This document shows, piece by piece, positions 10,470 through 20,439 of a DNA stretch of 64,000 bases. The notes beneath the pieces were generated by a model, which saw only the letters and a program-made list of their open reading frames with translations, had not been told where the DNA came from and did not search any database. This stretch comes from Shinisaurus crocodilurus (Eukaryota; Chordata; Lepidosauria; Squamata; Shinisauridae). The DNA is taken from assembly GCA_021292165.1 (NCBI GenBank), contig CM037876.1:309578492-309642491 (forward strand). Direction: 5' to 3'. Made by a program: the position numbers and the translations under genes. The first letter of the stretch is position 1, and the number at the start of each line of letters is the position of its first letter.

Positions 10470-10955
10470 AGTTAGCACCCTGGGCAGTGTTTCTTTCCCT
10501 TCATCTCCCCTCTTAAAAAAATGTTTTTTCAATATTTTCAAGTGGGTACATTTTACTATAATAGGTAATGCTATATTCTATTTATACCAACTACATTAGA
10601 GTTTTCTGTGCAATGCCCTGCATGGATGAGATAGAGGCACTAGGTCAATAAAATTATTAATCGTAATTATGTCAGTGCTCTACCACTGGGAGGAAGCTCC
10701 TCCTCTCAAAAAAATAATAAGCAGCTAATGGCAATTTGATAACACTGCAAGGATAAACTTTTGCTTTGTAAAAGTGTGAGGTTGCATCTACCTTCATCAG
10801 ATCTGTGGTTCTTTTTATATTTTTATGCCCTTGTATTTTGCTTCCATATTTGCTCCCATTCTAGGGTTCATCAGCAGACTGCATGGAGATCTACAAACAG
10901 TGCTAAACGTTAACAGTGGTTTCGTGGGTATCAGCAGAACAGGAACATCCCAAAG
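10470..10955. other. Gene-free AT-rich stretch
   Basis: No supported gene or repeat. Low GC, without obvious structure. Confidence 0.3.
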
Positions 10956-11735
10956 TAGTCTTCCCCAATCTGGTGCCCCCCAGATGTGTTGGACAACAAT
11001 GCCCATCACCCCCTGCCAGCATTGCAATGGAAGTTGTAGTCCAACACATCTGGAGGACACCAGGTTGGGGAAGATGGGAGCTGTAGTCCAACACATCTGG
11101 AGGACACCAGGTTGGGGAAGATGGGAGTTGTAGTCCAACACACCTGGAGGACACCAGGTTGGGGAAGATGGGAGTTGTAGTCCAACACATCTGGAGGACA
11201 CCAGGTTGGGGAAGATGGGAGTTGTAGCTGGAGGACACCAGGTTGGGGAAGATGGGAGTTGTAGTCCAACACACCTGCAGGACACCAGGTTGGGGAAGAT
11301 GGGAGTTGTAGTCCAACACACCTGGAGGACACCAGGTTGGGGAAGATGGGAGTTGTAGTCCAACACACCTGGAGGACACCAGGTTGGGGAAAATGGGAGT
11401 TGCAGTCCAACACATCTGGAGGGCACCAGGTTGGGGAGATGGTAGTTGTAGTCCAACACATCTGGAGGACACCAGGTTGGGGAAGATGGGAGTTGTAGTC
11501 CAACACACCTGGAGGACACCAGGTTGGGGAAGATGGGAGTTGTAGTCCAACACATCTGGAGGACACCAGATTGGGGGAGATGGGAGTTGCAGTCCAACAC
11601 ATCTGGTCTGGAGGACACCTGGTTGGGGAAGATGGAAGTTGTAGTCCAACACATCTGGTCTGGAGGACACCAGGTTGGAGAAGATGGGAGTTGCAGTCCA
11701 ACACATCTGGTCTGGGGGACACCAGGTTGGGGAAG
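10956..11735. repeat. MITE-derived 47-bp minisatellite
   Basis: The left part (10956-11026) is an ordinary MITE arm (CTTCCCCAATCTGGTG...). The right arm, whose unit is GTTGTAGTCCAACACATCTGG + AGGACACC + AGGTTGGGGAAGATGGGA, is amplified into about 15 tandem units. Most are 47 bp, one is a shortened 37-bp unit (about 11214-11250), and the last units are 52 bp with a CTGGTCTGGAGG insertion. The array ends in the normal terminus GGTTGGGGAAGCCTG. Because 47 is not a multiple of 3, all three minus frames stay open across it; these are not genes. Confidence 0.93.
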
Positions 11736-11885
11736 CCTGCCCTAAAGGGTTCTGAACTTCTGATGATCTCCACAAGAACTCTTTACTGAGATAAACCATT
11801 GAGATGTGCTATATAAATGCTAAGTTAAACATAAAAAAATAAAAACAAATCAATTCAAAATGTAAAAGCAAATTAATTCAAAATA

Positions 11886-12069
11886 CAGCAATAAGAAGAA
11901 ATAAACTTTTTCTTCGTATTTTATATTTCATTTTTGCTAGCCTCTTTGAACGTTGTTAAAACAGAAAGATGGGTGGACAGCAATAAGAAGAAATAAACTT
12001 TTTCTTCGTATTTTATATTTCATTTTTGCTAGCCTCTTTGAACGTTGTTAAAACAGAAAGATGGGTGGG
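11886..12069 (+). repeat. 92-bp tandem duplication
   Basis: 11886-11977 and 11978-12069 are nearly identical copies beginning CAGCAATAAGAAGAAATAAA and ending in AGAAAGATGGGTGG. They differ only at the last few bases, so the duplication is recent. Confidence 0.92.
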
Positions 12070-12289
12070 AAGCAACTGTTTCAGAAGATATAAATGAGTA
12101 CCGTTAAATAAATCTAGCAGCTGAGATCCGGGCTCTTCTAAGATCGAAATGAAGCACACACACCCTGCACCCCCCCAACCTTTGCCCTGGTGGCGCTGTG
12201 CTTTTCAAATCACCCCTCCAAGAATGCCAGGATTTCTCAGTGAGAAGATCCGCCACAGCGGGCAGGATCACTCGCCTGCACTCCTACAG

Positions 12290-12834
12290 ATCTTCCTGCA
12301 TAGAAGTATAGCTTCCAAATCGTGCGAAGTGATAATTCCCCTTTACTCGGCACTGGTTAGGCCTCATCTTGAGTATTGCGTCCAGTTCTGGGCACCACAC
12401 TTTAAGAAGGACATAGACAAACTGGAGAGGGCTCAGAGGCAGGCAACGAGGATGATAAAGGGACTGGAAACAAGGCCCTATGAGGAGAGACTGAAAGAAC
12501 TGGGCATGTTTAGCCTTCAGAAGAGGAGACTGAGGGGAGACATGATCGCACTCTTCCAGTACTTAAAGGGTTGTCACACAGAGGAGGGCCAGGATCTCTT
12601 CTCGATCATCCCAGTTTGCAGGACACGGAATAATGGGCTCAAGTTACAGGAACCCAGATTCCACCTAAACATCAGGAAACATTTCCTGACTGTCAGAGAA
12701 ATAAGACAATGGAACCAACTACCTAGGGAGGTGGTGGGCTCTCCCAGTCTGGAGGCATTCAAGGTGCGGCTGGACGGCCATCTGTCAGGGATGCTTTGAC
12801 CTGGATTCCTGCATTGAGCAGGGGGTTGGACTCG
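12290..12834 (+). pseudogene. CR1 LINE C-terminal fragment, split by a younger LINE
   Basis: A frame open from 12149 encodes the CR1 reverse-transcriptase C-terminus: [56 protein letters not shown] and [17 protein letters not shown]. The 3'UTR stops at GTTGGACTCG (12834) and resumes at 16816-16868 with GGACTCGATGGCC...CTATGATTCTATGAG. It is truncated at its 5' end and interrupted by the element at 12835-16815. Confidence 0.9.
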
Positions 12835-15800
12835 CCGGATCGTCACCTTGAAGTGGTGAGTGGGCTTGCGTGTTCCGATGAATCCTGTGAGCAATGCCGT
12901 CGGGAGCTATGTACTCCCAGTAGGGTCACCCATGGCGGTAAGGTCCGGGGAGAGGAACCAGACAAAGAACGATCCAAAACATAAAGTCCTCAACGGCAGA
13001 ACAGGCGGAAGATAATTAAACCTAAATTACAACGGCTGTGAAGGCGGATGAAGGCTGCAGCAGAGAATGGTTTTCCAATCGTCAGGGTAACCGTGCCATT
13101 GGATCTCTGCCATACTCTGTCAAGTTTGTGTGGTGATTCGTTGTGCACCGATCTCCCCACATAAAACAGTTTCACGCACAGGCGTCTTCCAACCCAACCC
13201 ATCCAACCCAACCCAACCCAACCCAAACAAACAAACAAACAAAAAAAGTCCCATGGCGACTGGCGAATGGCAACGGGGGCAGGACTGTGAATCTGGAAGC
13301 CCCTAGTCATGGACCAGCACATGGGCGGTGGATGCAGACTCAGTCGCCCTGTTCAAGGAACGAGGTAGTCGAGCAGCTCGGCAGCTGTATCCATGACTGA
13401 GCAGCCCTATTTAGGATCCACTCTGCTCACCCCGTATGGGGAGGGGGCTAGAAAAGGTGCCCTAAACATAGTCTACCTCTTTCTCCCCTGACTGGATTAC
13501 CGCGTCCAGTGGGGTCACCATTTTAGCGGTCGAAAAAGACATTTGAATTTTGGAACATGGAATATACGGACATTGCTGGATAACATAGATAGTGAACGCC
13601 CCGAGCGTAGGACTGCTATTATTGCAAGGGAGCTGAGACGGTTTAAAATTGACATAGCAGCACTTCAAGAAACTCGAAGGGCAGGAGAGGGACAGCTGAA
13701 AGAAGAAAAAGGAGGTTATACCTTCTTCTGGAAAGGACTACCTGAGCAGGACCGACGAATACATGGTGTAGGCTTTGCCATCAAAAATGAACTAGTGAAC
13801 TCTTTGTCAGAAGTTCCTACTGGCATTAACGAACGCCTGATAACTCTTCGATTAAAGCTCGCCAATAACCAACAGGTAACTATTTTGAGCGCTTATGCAC
13901 CAACATTAGATGCTGACGATGACATCAAGGAAAGTTTTTACAGCCAGTTGGACACTCTCCTGTCAGAGATACCTAAGGAGGATAAAATTATCCTCCTGGG
14001 CGATTTTAACGCAAGAGTTGGGCGTGACTTTGATTTATGGCCAGAAACTATTGGAAAAGACGGAGTTGGTAATAGCAACCCGAACGGACTCTTACTTTTG
14101 TCTATATGTGCAGAGCATAATCTCACTATCACAAACACGCTCTTTCGACAAAAGAATAAGTTTAAAACATCATGGCAGCACCCACGGTCAAAGCACTGGC
14201 ATCTTCTGGATTATGTAATTGTCCGTGTTAGAGATCGCCGCGATGTACTTCTTACTAGGGCCATGGTGAGTGCCGACGACTGCTGGACAGACCACCGACT
14301 AATCCGGTCCACAATGGTTATCAACATTGCTCCCCAACGTAGGCTTCAAGGAAGGAAACCAAGGCGTAAAATGAACATCCAAGTCCTTCAAGATCCTATT
14401 AAGCAAACTCGTCTTCAATCACTTCTTAAGGAACATCTACCTACGGAACCTCCTGACAACATTGAGGACCATTGGTCTAAGCTGAAAACCTCCATTACTG
14501 CAGCTTGTGAACAAACTATTGGATATGAAACTAAGAAACATCAGGATTGGTTTGATGAAAATGACAATGAGATTAAATATATAATTGACCAAAAAAGGAA
14601 AGCCTTCCAAATATGGCAAAATGATATTAACTGCGCTGCCAAGAAAAAAACCTACGCTAGCGCAAAGGCTGAAGTCCAAAGAAGAACAAGAGAACTTAAG
14701 AACGCTTGGTGGAAAAAGAAAGCTGAAGAAATTCAACAACTTGCAGAATCTCATGATGCACGGGGCTTTTTTAAGGCCACAAGGGCCATTTATGGACCAA
14801 AAACCTATGGTACAAACCCTTTACAATCAAAAGATGGCACCAAACTCTTAAAAGACAAAGAGTCTATTGCACTGCGTTGGAAAGAGCATTATTATGACCT
14901 TTTAAATCGTAAATCTAAGGTGGATAATGAGATTTTTTCGCAAATCCCGCAAAAACAAATTAAAGAGGAACTTGCAATACTCCCCACTTTGGATGAAGTA
15001 AAAAAAGCCATTAATCAAATGAAGAACAACAAAGCTAGTGGACCAGATGGGATTCCTGCTGAAATTTTTAAAGAAGGGGGCCCCGAACTTGTACAACATC
15101 TTCATAAACTCATCGAAAAAATCTGGATAAGAGAAGAGATCCCAGAAGACTTCAGGGATGCCATAATTATCACCCTCTTTAAGAAGGGTGATAGAACAGA
15201 CTGTGGAAACTATCGGGGCATTTCTCTCTTAGCAACCGCAGGTAAAATATTTGCTAGGATTCTCGCAAACCGTCTTCTATCTATTTCGGAAGAGATCCTC
15301 CCTGAAACTCAATATGGTTTCCGCCCCTCTAGAGGGACAGTAGACATGATTTTTACTGCACGTCAGCTCCAAGAAAAATGCCGGGAGCAAAATCAACCCC
15401 TTTATATGGCATTTATCGATCTGGCTAAGGCCTTTGATACTGTAGACCGTACAGCTCTCTGGACTATCCTTATGAAAATTGGATGCCCCAATAAATTTGT
15501 GAATATCTTGCGACTTCTCCATGACAACATGACGGCAACGGTTTTGGACAACAACGGCTCTCATGGTGCTCCATTTAAAGTGGGATCAGGTGTTAAACAG
15601 GGATGTGTTATCGCCCCAACATTATTTGCCATTTTCATCGCCATGGTTTTACATCTTGTCAAGGGGAAACTTCCCACCGGTGTGGGAATTATATATCGAA
15701 CAGATGGAAAGCTTTTTAATCTCAGCAGGCTGAAAGCAAAAAGTAAGGTAATTACAACCTCCGTTGTGGAACTTCAGTATGCTGATGATAATGTGGTCTC

Positions 15801-16815
15801 CGCACATTCAGAGGATGATCTCCAAACTATCCTAAATGCTTTTGCAGAAGCATACGAAAAACTTGGTCTCTCACTTAACATCAAAAAAACCAAAGTGCTT
15901 CATCAGCAAGTGCAAGCCAATCCTTTGGTGATGCCATCTATCCAGCTTGGCGGGACAATACTGGAAAATGTCGATCATTTTCTCTATCTTGGCAGCTATC
16001 TTTCTGTTACAGCTAACATCGACAGTGAAATCCAGCATCGTCTGAGCTCCGCAAGTGCCGCATTTTCTCGAATGAAACATAGAGTGTTCGAGGATCGGGA
16101 TATTTGTAAGAAGACCAAAACACTGGTTTATGAAGCCATTGTATTACCAACTTTATTGTATGCCTGCGAAACATGGACTATCTATAAACGTCACTTCCAC
16201 CTCCTTGAAAGGTTTCATCAACGTTGCCTCTGGAAAATCCTGCGAATTACTTGGGAAGATAGACGAACAAATGTCAGTGTACTGGAAGAAGCAAAGACTA
16301 CTAGCATTGGAAAAATGATCCTTCAACGCCAACTTCAGTGGACCGGTCATGTTGTTCGAATGCCTGACTGCCGTCTCCCAAAGCAGTTACTTTACTCCCA
16401 ACTCAAGGATGGAAAGCGGAATATTGGTGGTCAATATAAGAGGTTTAAAGATGTTCATAAGGCTAATCTAAAAAAATGCAATATAAACATCGAAAACTGG
16501 GAAGCTCTGGCCCATGAACGATCTAAATGGAGGTTGGCCTTTCACAAAGGTTCCATGGACTTTGAAGAAGCCCGAGTGCAAGGTGAAAGGGAGAAACGTG
16601 CTAGGCGAAAAGCACGTCAAATGAATCCTTTACAGGACCATCTTCCATCTGGTAACCTGTGTCCTCACTGTGGGAAGCTGTGTGGATCTAGAATTGGCCT
16701 CCACAGTCACTTACGGACCCATCGCTAGAGTCTACACAATCTTCTTTAGAATTTCCTCCTTTTATCCCGGAAGACAATCTTACTCGGTCACGAGTGATCG
16801 CCTGATGATGATGAT
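12835..16815 (+). mobile_element. Full-length non-LTR retrotransposon (Vingi/I-like, tentative)
   Basis: The 3981-bp insertion is inside a CR1 copy and is flanked by the direct repeat TGGACTCG (ending 12834 and 16822). It consists of a roughly 700-bp 5'UTR containing a (CCCAA)n/(CAAA)n tract (13191-13242), one ORF (13543-16728), an 80-bp 3'UTR ending TCACGAGTGATCGCC and a short TGATGATGATG tail. Truncated relatives occur at 17877-18651, 40164-40231 and 46762-47479, so the family is young. The family name rests on recall of the protein type and is not verified. Confidence 0.9.
13543..16728 (+). CDS. Endonuclease-reverse transcriptase ORF of the LINE (1061 aa)
   Basis: This single long ORF would copy the element by target-primed reverse transcription. 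Residues 1-235 form an apurinic-type endonuclease: FGTWNIRTLL at the N-terminus, ALQETR, SAYAP, the metal/catalytic GDFNARVG and DHRLI. Residues about 480-760 form the reverse transcriptase: NNKASGPDGIPAE, GNYRGISLLATAGK, QYGFRPSRGT, AFIDLAKAFDTV, GVKQGCVIAPTLF and the catalytic YADD. The extreme C-terminus carries a C2H2 finger (CPHCGKLC...HSHLRTH). The ATG directly precedes the endonuclease fold, so the start is credible. There is no frameshift or premature stop. No RNase H domain is evident. Similar proteins are sometimes misnamed craniofacial development protein 2-like in animal annotations. Confidence 0.93.
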   Translation: MNFGTWNIRTLLDNIDSERPERRTAIIARELRRFKIDIAALQETRRAGEGQLKEEKGGYTFFWKGLPEQDRRIHGVGFAIKNELVNSLSEVPTGINERLITLRLKLANNQQVTILSAYAPTLDADDDIKESFYSQLDTLLSEIPKEDKIILLGDFNARVGRDFDLWPETIGKDGVGNSNPNGLLLLSICAEHNLTITNTLFRQKNKFKTSWQHPRSKHWHLLDYVIVRVRDRRDVLLTRAMVSADDCWTDHRLIRSTMVINIAPQRRLQGRKPRRKMNIQVLQDPIKQTRLQSLLKEHLPTEPPDNIEDHWSKLKTSITAACEQTIGYETKKHQDWFDENDNEIKYIIDQKRKAFQIWQNDINCAAKKKTYASAKAEVQRRTRELKNAWWKKKAEEIQQLAESHDARGFFKATRAIYGPKTYGTNPLQSKDGTKLLKDKESIALRWKEHYYDLLNRKSKVDNEIFSQIPQKQIKEELAILPTLDEVKKAINQMKNNKASGPDGIPAEIFKEGGPELVQHLHKLIEKIWIREEIPEDFRDAIIITLFKKGDRTDCGNYRGISLLATAGKIFARILANRLLSISEEILPETQYGFRPSRGTVDMIFTARQLQEKCREQNQPLYMAFIDLAKAFDTVDRTALWTILMKIGCPNKFVNILRLLHDNMTATVLDNNGSHGAPFKVGSGVKQGCVIAPTLFAIFIAMVLHLVKGKLPTGVGIIYRTDGKLFNLSRLKAKSKVITTSVVELQYADDNVVSAHSEDDLQTILNAFAEAYEKLGLSLNIKKTKVLHQQVQANPLVMPSIQLGGTILENVDHFLYLGSYLSVTANIDSEIQHRLSSASAAFSRMKHRVFEDRDICKKTKTLVYEAIVLPTLLYACETWTIYKRHFHLLERFHQRCLWKILRITWEDRRTNVSVLEEAKTTSIGKMILQRQLQWTGHVVRMPDCRLPKQLLYSQLKDGKRNIGGQYKRFKDVHKANLKKCNINIENWEALAHERSKWRLAFHKGSMDFEEARVQGEREKRARRKARQMNPLQDHLPSGNLCPHCGKLCGSRIGLHSHLRTHR

Positions 16816-16870
16816 GGACTCGATGGCCTGGTAGGCCCCTTCCAACTCTACTTTTCTATGATTCTATGAG
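16816..16870 (+). mobile_element. CR1 3' tail (continuation of 12290-12834)
   Basis: GGACTCGATGGCCTGGTAGG...CTTCCAACTC...CTATGATTCTATGAG is the typical CR1 end, displaced 4 kb from its body by the LINE insertion. Confidence 0.9.
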
Positions 16871-16879
16871 AACCACTGC

Positions 16880-17095
16880 AGCATAGTGCTTCATCCCTGA
16901 CTACTGCCCATGCTGGCTGAGGATGATGGGAGTGGTAGTCCAACACATCTTGAGGGCGCCGGGTTGGGGAGGGCTGGCTTAGGGCAGGGGAGACCCACGC
17001 CGCATTCTGATCCCCACTCAGACACCAGATGACCTTGGCTCTGTCGCTATCTCTCAGCCTAACCTACCTCACAGGGTTGTTGCTATGGGGAGAAC
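16880..17095 (+). mobile_element. Partial MITE arm and S1 SINE fragment
   Basis: 16905-16975 carries GATGATGGGAGTGGTAGTCC and ACACATCTTGAGGGC, an arm of the CCAGGTTGGGGA-type MITE. 17036-17090 carries the S1 SINE core TCTCAGCCTAACCTACCTCA. Confidence 0.6.
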
Positions 17096-17866
17096 CGGTG
17101 TGAGAGAATGAGCCGTGTGCGGCACCCTGTAACAAACACGAGTGCTGCAGGGAGCATTTCCAATTTGTGACTTCTGGCAGCGAGGCCCAATTATCACACC
17201 GGCCACTGTGCCGAGTGAATTGGGCTTGTGCCCTAAAACGCATCCCAGAATCCTCTGCAATACCCAGGGGTCCCCTGACAGATGAGCCTGGATTTCTCTG
17301 GCAAACCATGCAGTATGAAAAGGTTCCCCTGGAGGCAGAAACTTTGAAAAACACTGGAAATGCCGCCTCTCTCACACACACTCTCTCACACACACACTCT
17401 CTCTCACACACACACACGTTTGCTATTGCTCTTCAGCACAGATCTGGTCCTGGAGTAAACCCCCTTGTAGGAAAAGCAGCAGGACCAACCGGCTGCGGGT
17501 TATCGGTGGAAATGCGTGTAATTGCCCTGTCAAAACAGCTGAAAAGCTCTCCCCCTTTGGCTTCTACCACTTCAAAATGAAATTCTTTCTTTGGCAGGGT
17601 TATGCCTGAAATGCAGGCATCAAAGGAGAGGCAACAGGTCACTGCTGCCGCCTCAGGTGATACATCTACCTTCTAAAGAGGAGGAGGAGCGGGCGTGAAT
17701 GAAGGATCCAGAGACAAAGAGCAAACGGCTGGGCGGAGCGGGCGAGGGGCGAGAAAGGCAAGCCTGAAGGCCTCGCATTTTCGTCCGGGTGGCGCGTGCT
17801 CTCTAGTATTCTTATGGGGAGGCTGCTTAGGCCAACTGGCCAAAGTTCCAACAGTGATCATGGCAG
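17096..17866. other. Gene-free stretch
   Basis: Contains only a CT/CA microsatellite (17371-17417). No gene or named repeat is supported. Confidence 0.3.
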
Positions 17867-17876
17867 TGGATCTTGT

Positions 17877-18651
17877 CATCATCATCATCATCATCAGGCG
17901 ATCACTCGTGACCGAGTAAGATTGTCTTCCGGGATAAAAGGAGGAGATTCTAAAGAAGATTGTGTAGACTCTAGCGATGGGTCCGTAAGTGACTGTGGAG
18001 GCCAATTCTAGATCCACACAGCTTCCCACAGTGAGGACACAGGTTACCAGATGGAAGATGGTCCTGTAAAGGATTCATTTGACGTGCTTTTCGCCTAGCA
18101 CGTTTCTCCCTTTCACCTTGCACTCGGGCTTCTTCAAAGTCCATGGAACCTTTGTGAAAGGCCAACCTCCATTTAGATCGTTCATGGGCCAGAGCTTCTC
18201 AGTTTTCGATGTTTATATTGCATTTTTTTAGATTAGCCTTATGAACATCTTTGAACCTCTTATATTGACCACCGATATTCCGCTTTCCATCCTTGAGTTG
18301 GGAGTAAAGTAACTGCTTTGGGAGACGGCAATCAGGCATTCGAACAACATGACCGGTCCACTGAAGTTGGCGTTGAAGGATCATTTTTCCAATGCTAGTA
18401 GTCTTTGCTTCTTCCAGTACACTGACATTTGTTCGTCTATCTTCCCAAGTAATTCGCAGGATTTTCCAGAGGCAACGTTGATGAAACCTTTCAAGGAGGT
18501 GGAAGTGACGTTTATAGATAGTCCATTCTTACAAATATCCCGATCCTCGAACACTCTATGTTTCATTCGAGAAAATGCAGCACTTGCGGAGCTCAAACGA
18601 TGCTGGATTTCACTGTCGATGTTAGCTGTAACAGCTATCTTGGCAGCTATC
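17877..18651 (-). pseudogene. 5'-truncated copy of the 12835-16815 LINE
   Basis: The minus strand carries the last ~0.78 kb of the LINE, including the zinc-finger end (17971-18165), the 3'UTR and the (ATG)n tail. A 10-bp target duplication TGGATCTTGT flanks it (17867-17876 and 18652-18661). An internal deletion of about 70 bp near 18530 removes the CKKTKTLVYEAIVLPTLLYA segment and shifts the frame. Otherwise it is very close to the full-length copy. Confidence 0.93.
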
Positions 18652-18665
18652 TGGATCTTGTATAA

Positions 18666-18801
18666 CAGTGTTCTCCAGCCTTGGGTCCCCAGATGTTTTT
18701 TGGCCTACAACTCCCAGCATGCCCCAGCCAGCTATGCTGGCTGGGGCATGCTGGGAGTTGTAGGCCAAAAACATCTGGGGACCCAAGGTTGGAGGACACT
18801 G
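18666..18801. mobile_element. Palindromic hAT-like MITE (family A)
   Basis: A 136-bp inverted repeat with 8-bp duplication TTGTATAA (18658-18665 and 18802-18809). It landed inside the target duplication of the adjacent LINE copy, so it is the younger insertion. Confidence 0.93.
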
Positions 18802-18949
18802 TTGTATAATCATGCCCTGCACTTCTGTTTGTCTGCCTGTTCTTTTTCTCCTCCTGAATTGTTTGGTCCCTGCGAACAGGAGGACAGGAGGGGGGGAACT
18901 ATCCGAAAAGCTGAGAAGGAGAGAAAAGGTTAACTGTCCTTAGGAAACA

Positions 18950-19147
18950 TCCTGTTAGGGTGTTTATATTGTTATTGCTGCCTTAACTTTTGATATTTTA
19001 TATCATTTTAATATTATAGCTGATTTAATTATATTTCTAACTTTAGGGTATTTCTATTTATATGTTTTGCTTGTACAAGTTTTAATGTTGTAAAGCCGCC
19101 TTGAGTCCCAGTACTGGGGGAAAGGCGGGATAATAATAATAATAATA

Positions 19148-19181
<34 letters not shown>

Positions 19182-19185
19182 GTAA
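18950..19185 (+). mobile_element. L2-like LINE 3' end with (ATG)n tail
   Basis: An AT-rich 3'UTR ends TAAAGCCGCCTTGAGTCCCA and GGCGGGATAATAATAAT. It is followed by (TGA)n to about 19182. The same type of ending occurs at 43200-43320, 51060-51130 and 54190-54245. Confidence 0.7.
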
Positions 19186-19665
19186 GCCTCCTCCTCGCCT
19201 CCAAGTGCAGCTTCTCCCTAGCAGCTACATGCAATAGCCTTGCCCTCCCTTCTTAAAAGAGACATTAGTGCCTTTTAAATAAATAATAAATAAATTTGTG
19301 GCATCAGCAGCCATTATTCCAATCCCACCTTTCATCTCAAACCTATTTGCATGCCTAGCAACCAACATGCCGCATACTAATGAAAGAGGCAAAGGCTGTC
19401 AGGTATAACAGGCCTGGAAGCAAAGGGGAAAGAATAAATATGGTCAGACAGAAGTGAACAACTACCAGCACATCAGCTGTTTGGAAACACAACATTGTAG
19501 AGTCTTGGGGAAGAAACGTGGTTCCAGGTTTGGGGCAAAAGGAAAAAAAACCTCTTATCATTTTAGAGATGGGGAAAGAAAACACAGATAGAGAGCTCAG
19601 TTAGGAATTGGGCACAGCAAACCAAGCTATTTCCCCCAATAATCAGAAAATAGTTTGGTTAGTTT

Positions 19666-20058
19666 TTAGGGCGACCAAAAAAACAGAAATGCATCACCAA
19701 GACAGAGGACAAAAGAGAACACCAATTTGCATAACATTATATGTCTAGGTGCAAATTTAGAAATTACAACTATAATTTAAATAGAAATGCAGTACATCTC
19801 ACCATAGTCAAGAAGACTGACCGGGTGACCTGTGTGTCTGCTCAGTCCGCTGTCCAGGTGCTAAGTCTAAGTGTTTATGGGCAACTTCGAGGCTCCTGGA
19901 CTCTCCCACCTGGTGGTTCTTTTGACTGTAAACCAGACTTGGACTGGACAGCCCATCAAATAGAGGAGGACACCTTCAAATAGAGGACTGTCCTGTGCCA
20001 GCTCTCCAAAACAGAGGACTGTCCCCTGTAAAGTAGGACACTTGGCCACCCTAGGTGA
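19666..20058. mobile_element. Non-autonomous DNA element (GGTGGCC family C)
   Basis: The left end is AGGGCGACCAAAAAAACAG and the right end ...GTAGGACACTTGGCCACCCTA. The interior has TGCATAACATTATATG, CAAATTTAGAAATTACAACT and ATACATCTCACCATAGT-type blocks. Related copies are at 22131-22632, 58886-59110, 61617-61960 and 63271-63661. Confidence 0.65.
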
Positions 20059-20439
20059 ATTAGACCCCATTAGACATCACCGGGAGTGTGATAGAGTCAG
20101 AATTCCCCCCCCCCCATTTGAGCCTGTAACCATCCCATGAGCCACCACCACCCCGGATCTTAAACACACACAGGCCCCTTTAATTGGCGGCAGTTGCTAT
20201 CGTAGCAGCAGGGGCAGGGCGTGAGATCATTTTCCCCATCTGCCTCTCCTTCCCTGTCACTTGGAATGCTGCTGTTGCAGTGTCCCATGCCATGGTGGGG
20301 ACCCCAGGAAATGTAATTTTTCCAGGGCACTCCCTTGCATCCGAGACGCTACTGTAGCAGCATTCCAGGCAGGCAACATGGAGGGAGAGGAGGAGAAGGA
20401 GGAAGAATCACACAGTGTATAGTTAAAACGATGTGTGAA

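Noticed and set aside
11027..11735. CRISPR-like array
   Set aside because: There are no unique spacers; the whole unit is repeated in tandem in a vertebrate genome.
10815..11799. Three overlapping minus-strand ORFs of 255-298 aa rich in CWTTTPIFPNLVSS
   Set aside because: They are translations of the 47-bp minisatellite. Because 47 is not a multiple of 3 and the unit has no stop in any minus frame, all three frames stay open. No start context or homology supports a gene.
13191..13242. Telomere-like repeat
   Set aside because: The unit is CCCAA/CAAA, not CCCTAA, and it lies in the 5'UTR of the LINE.
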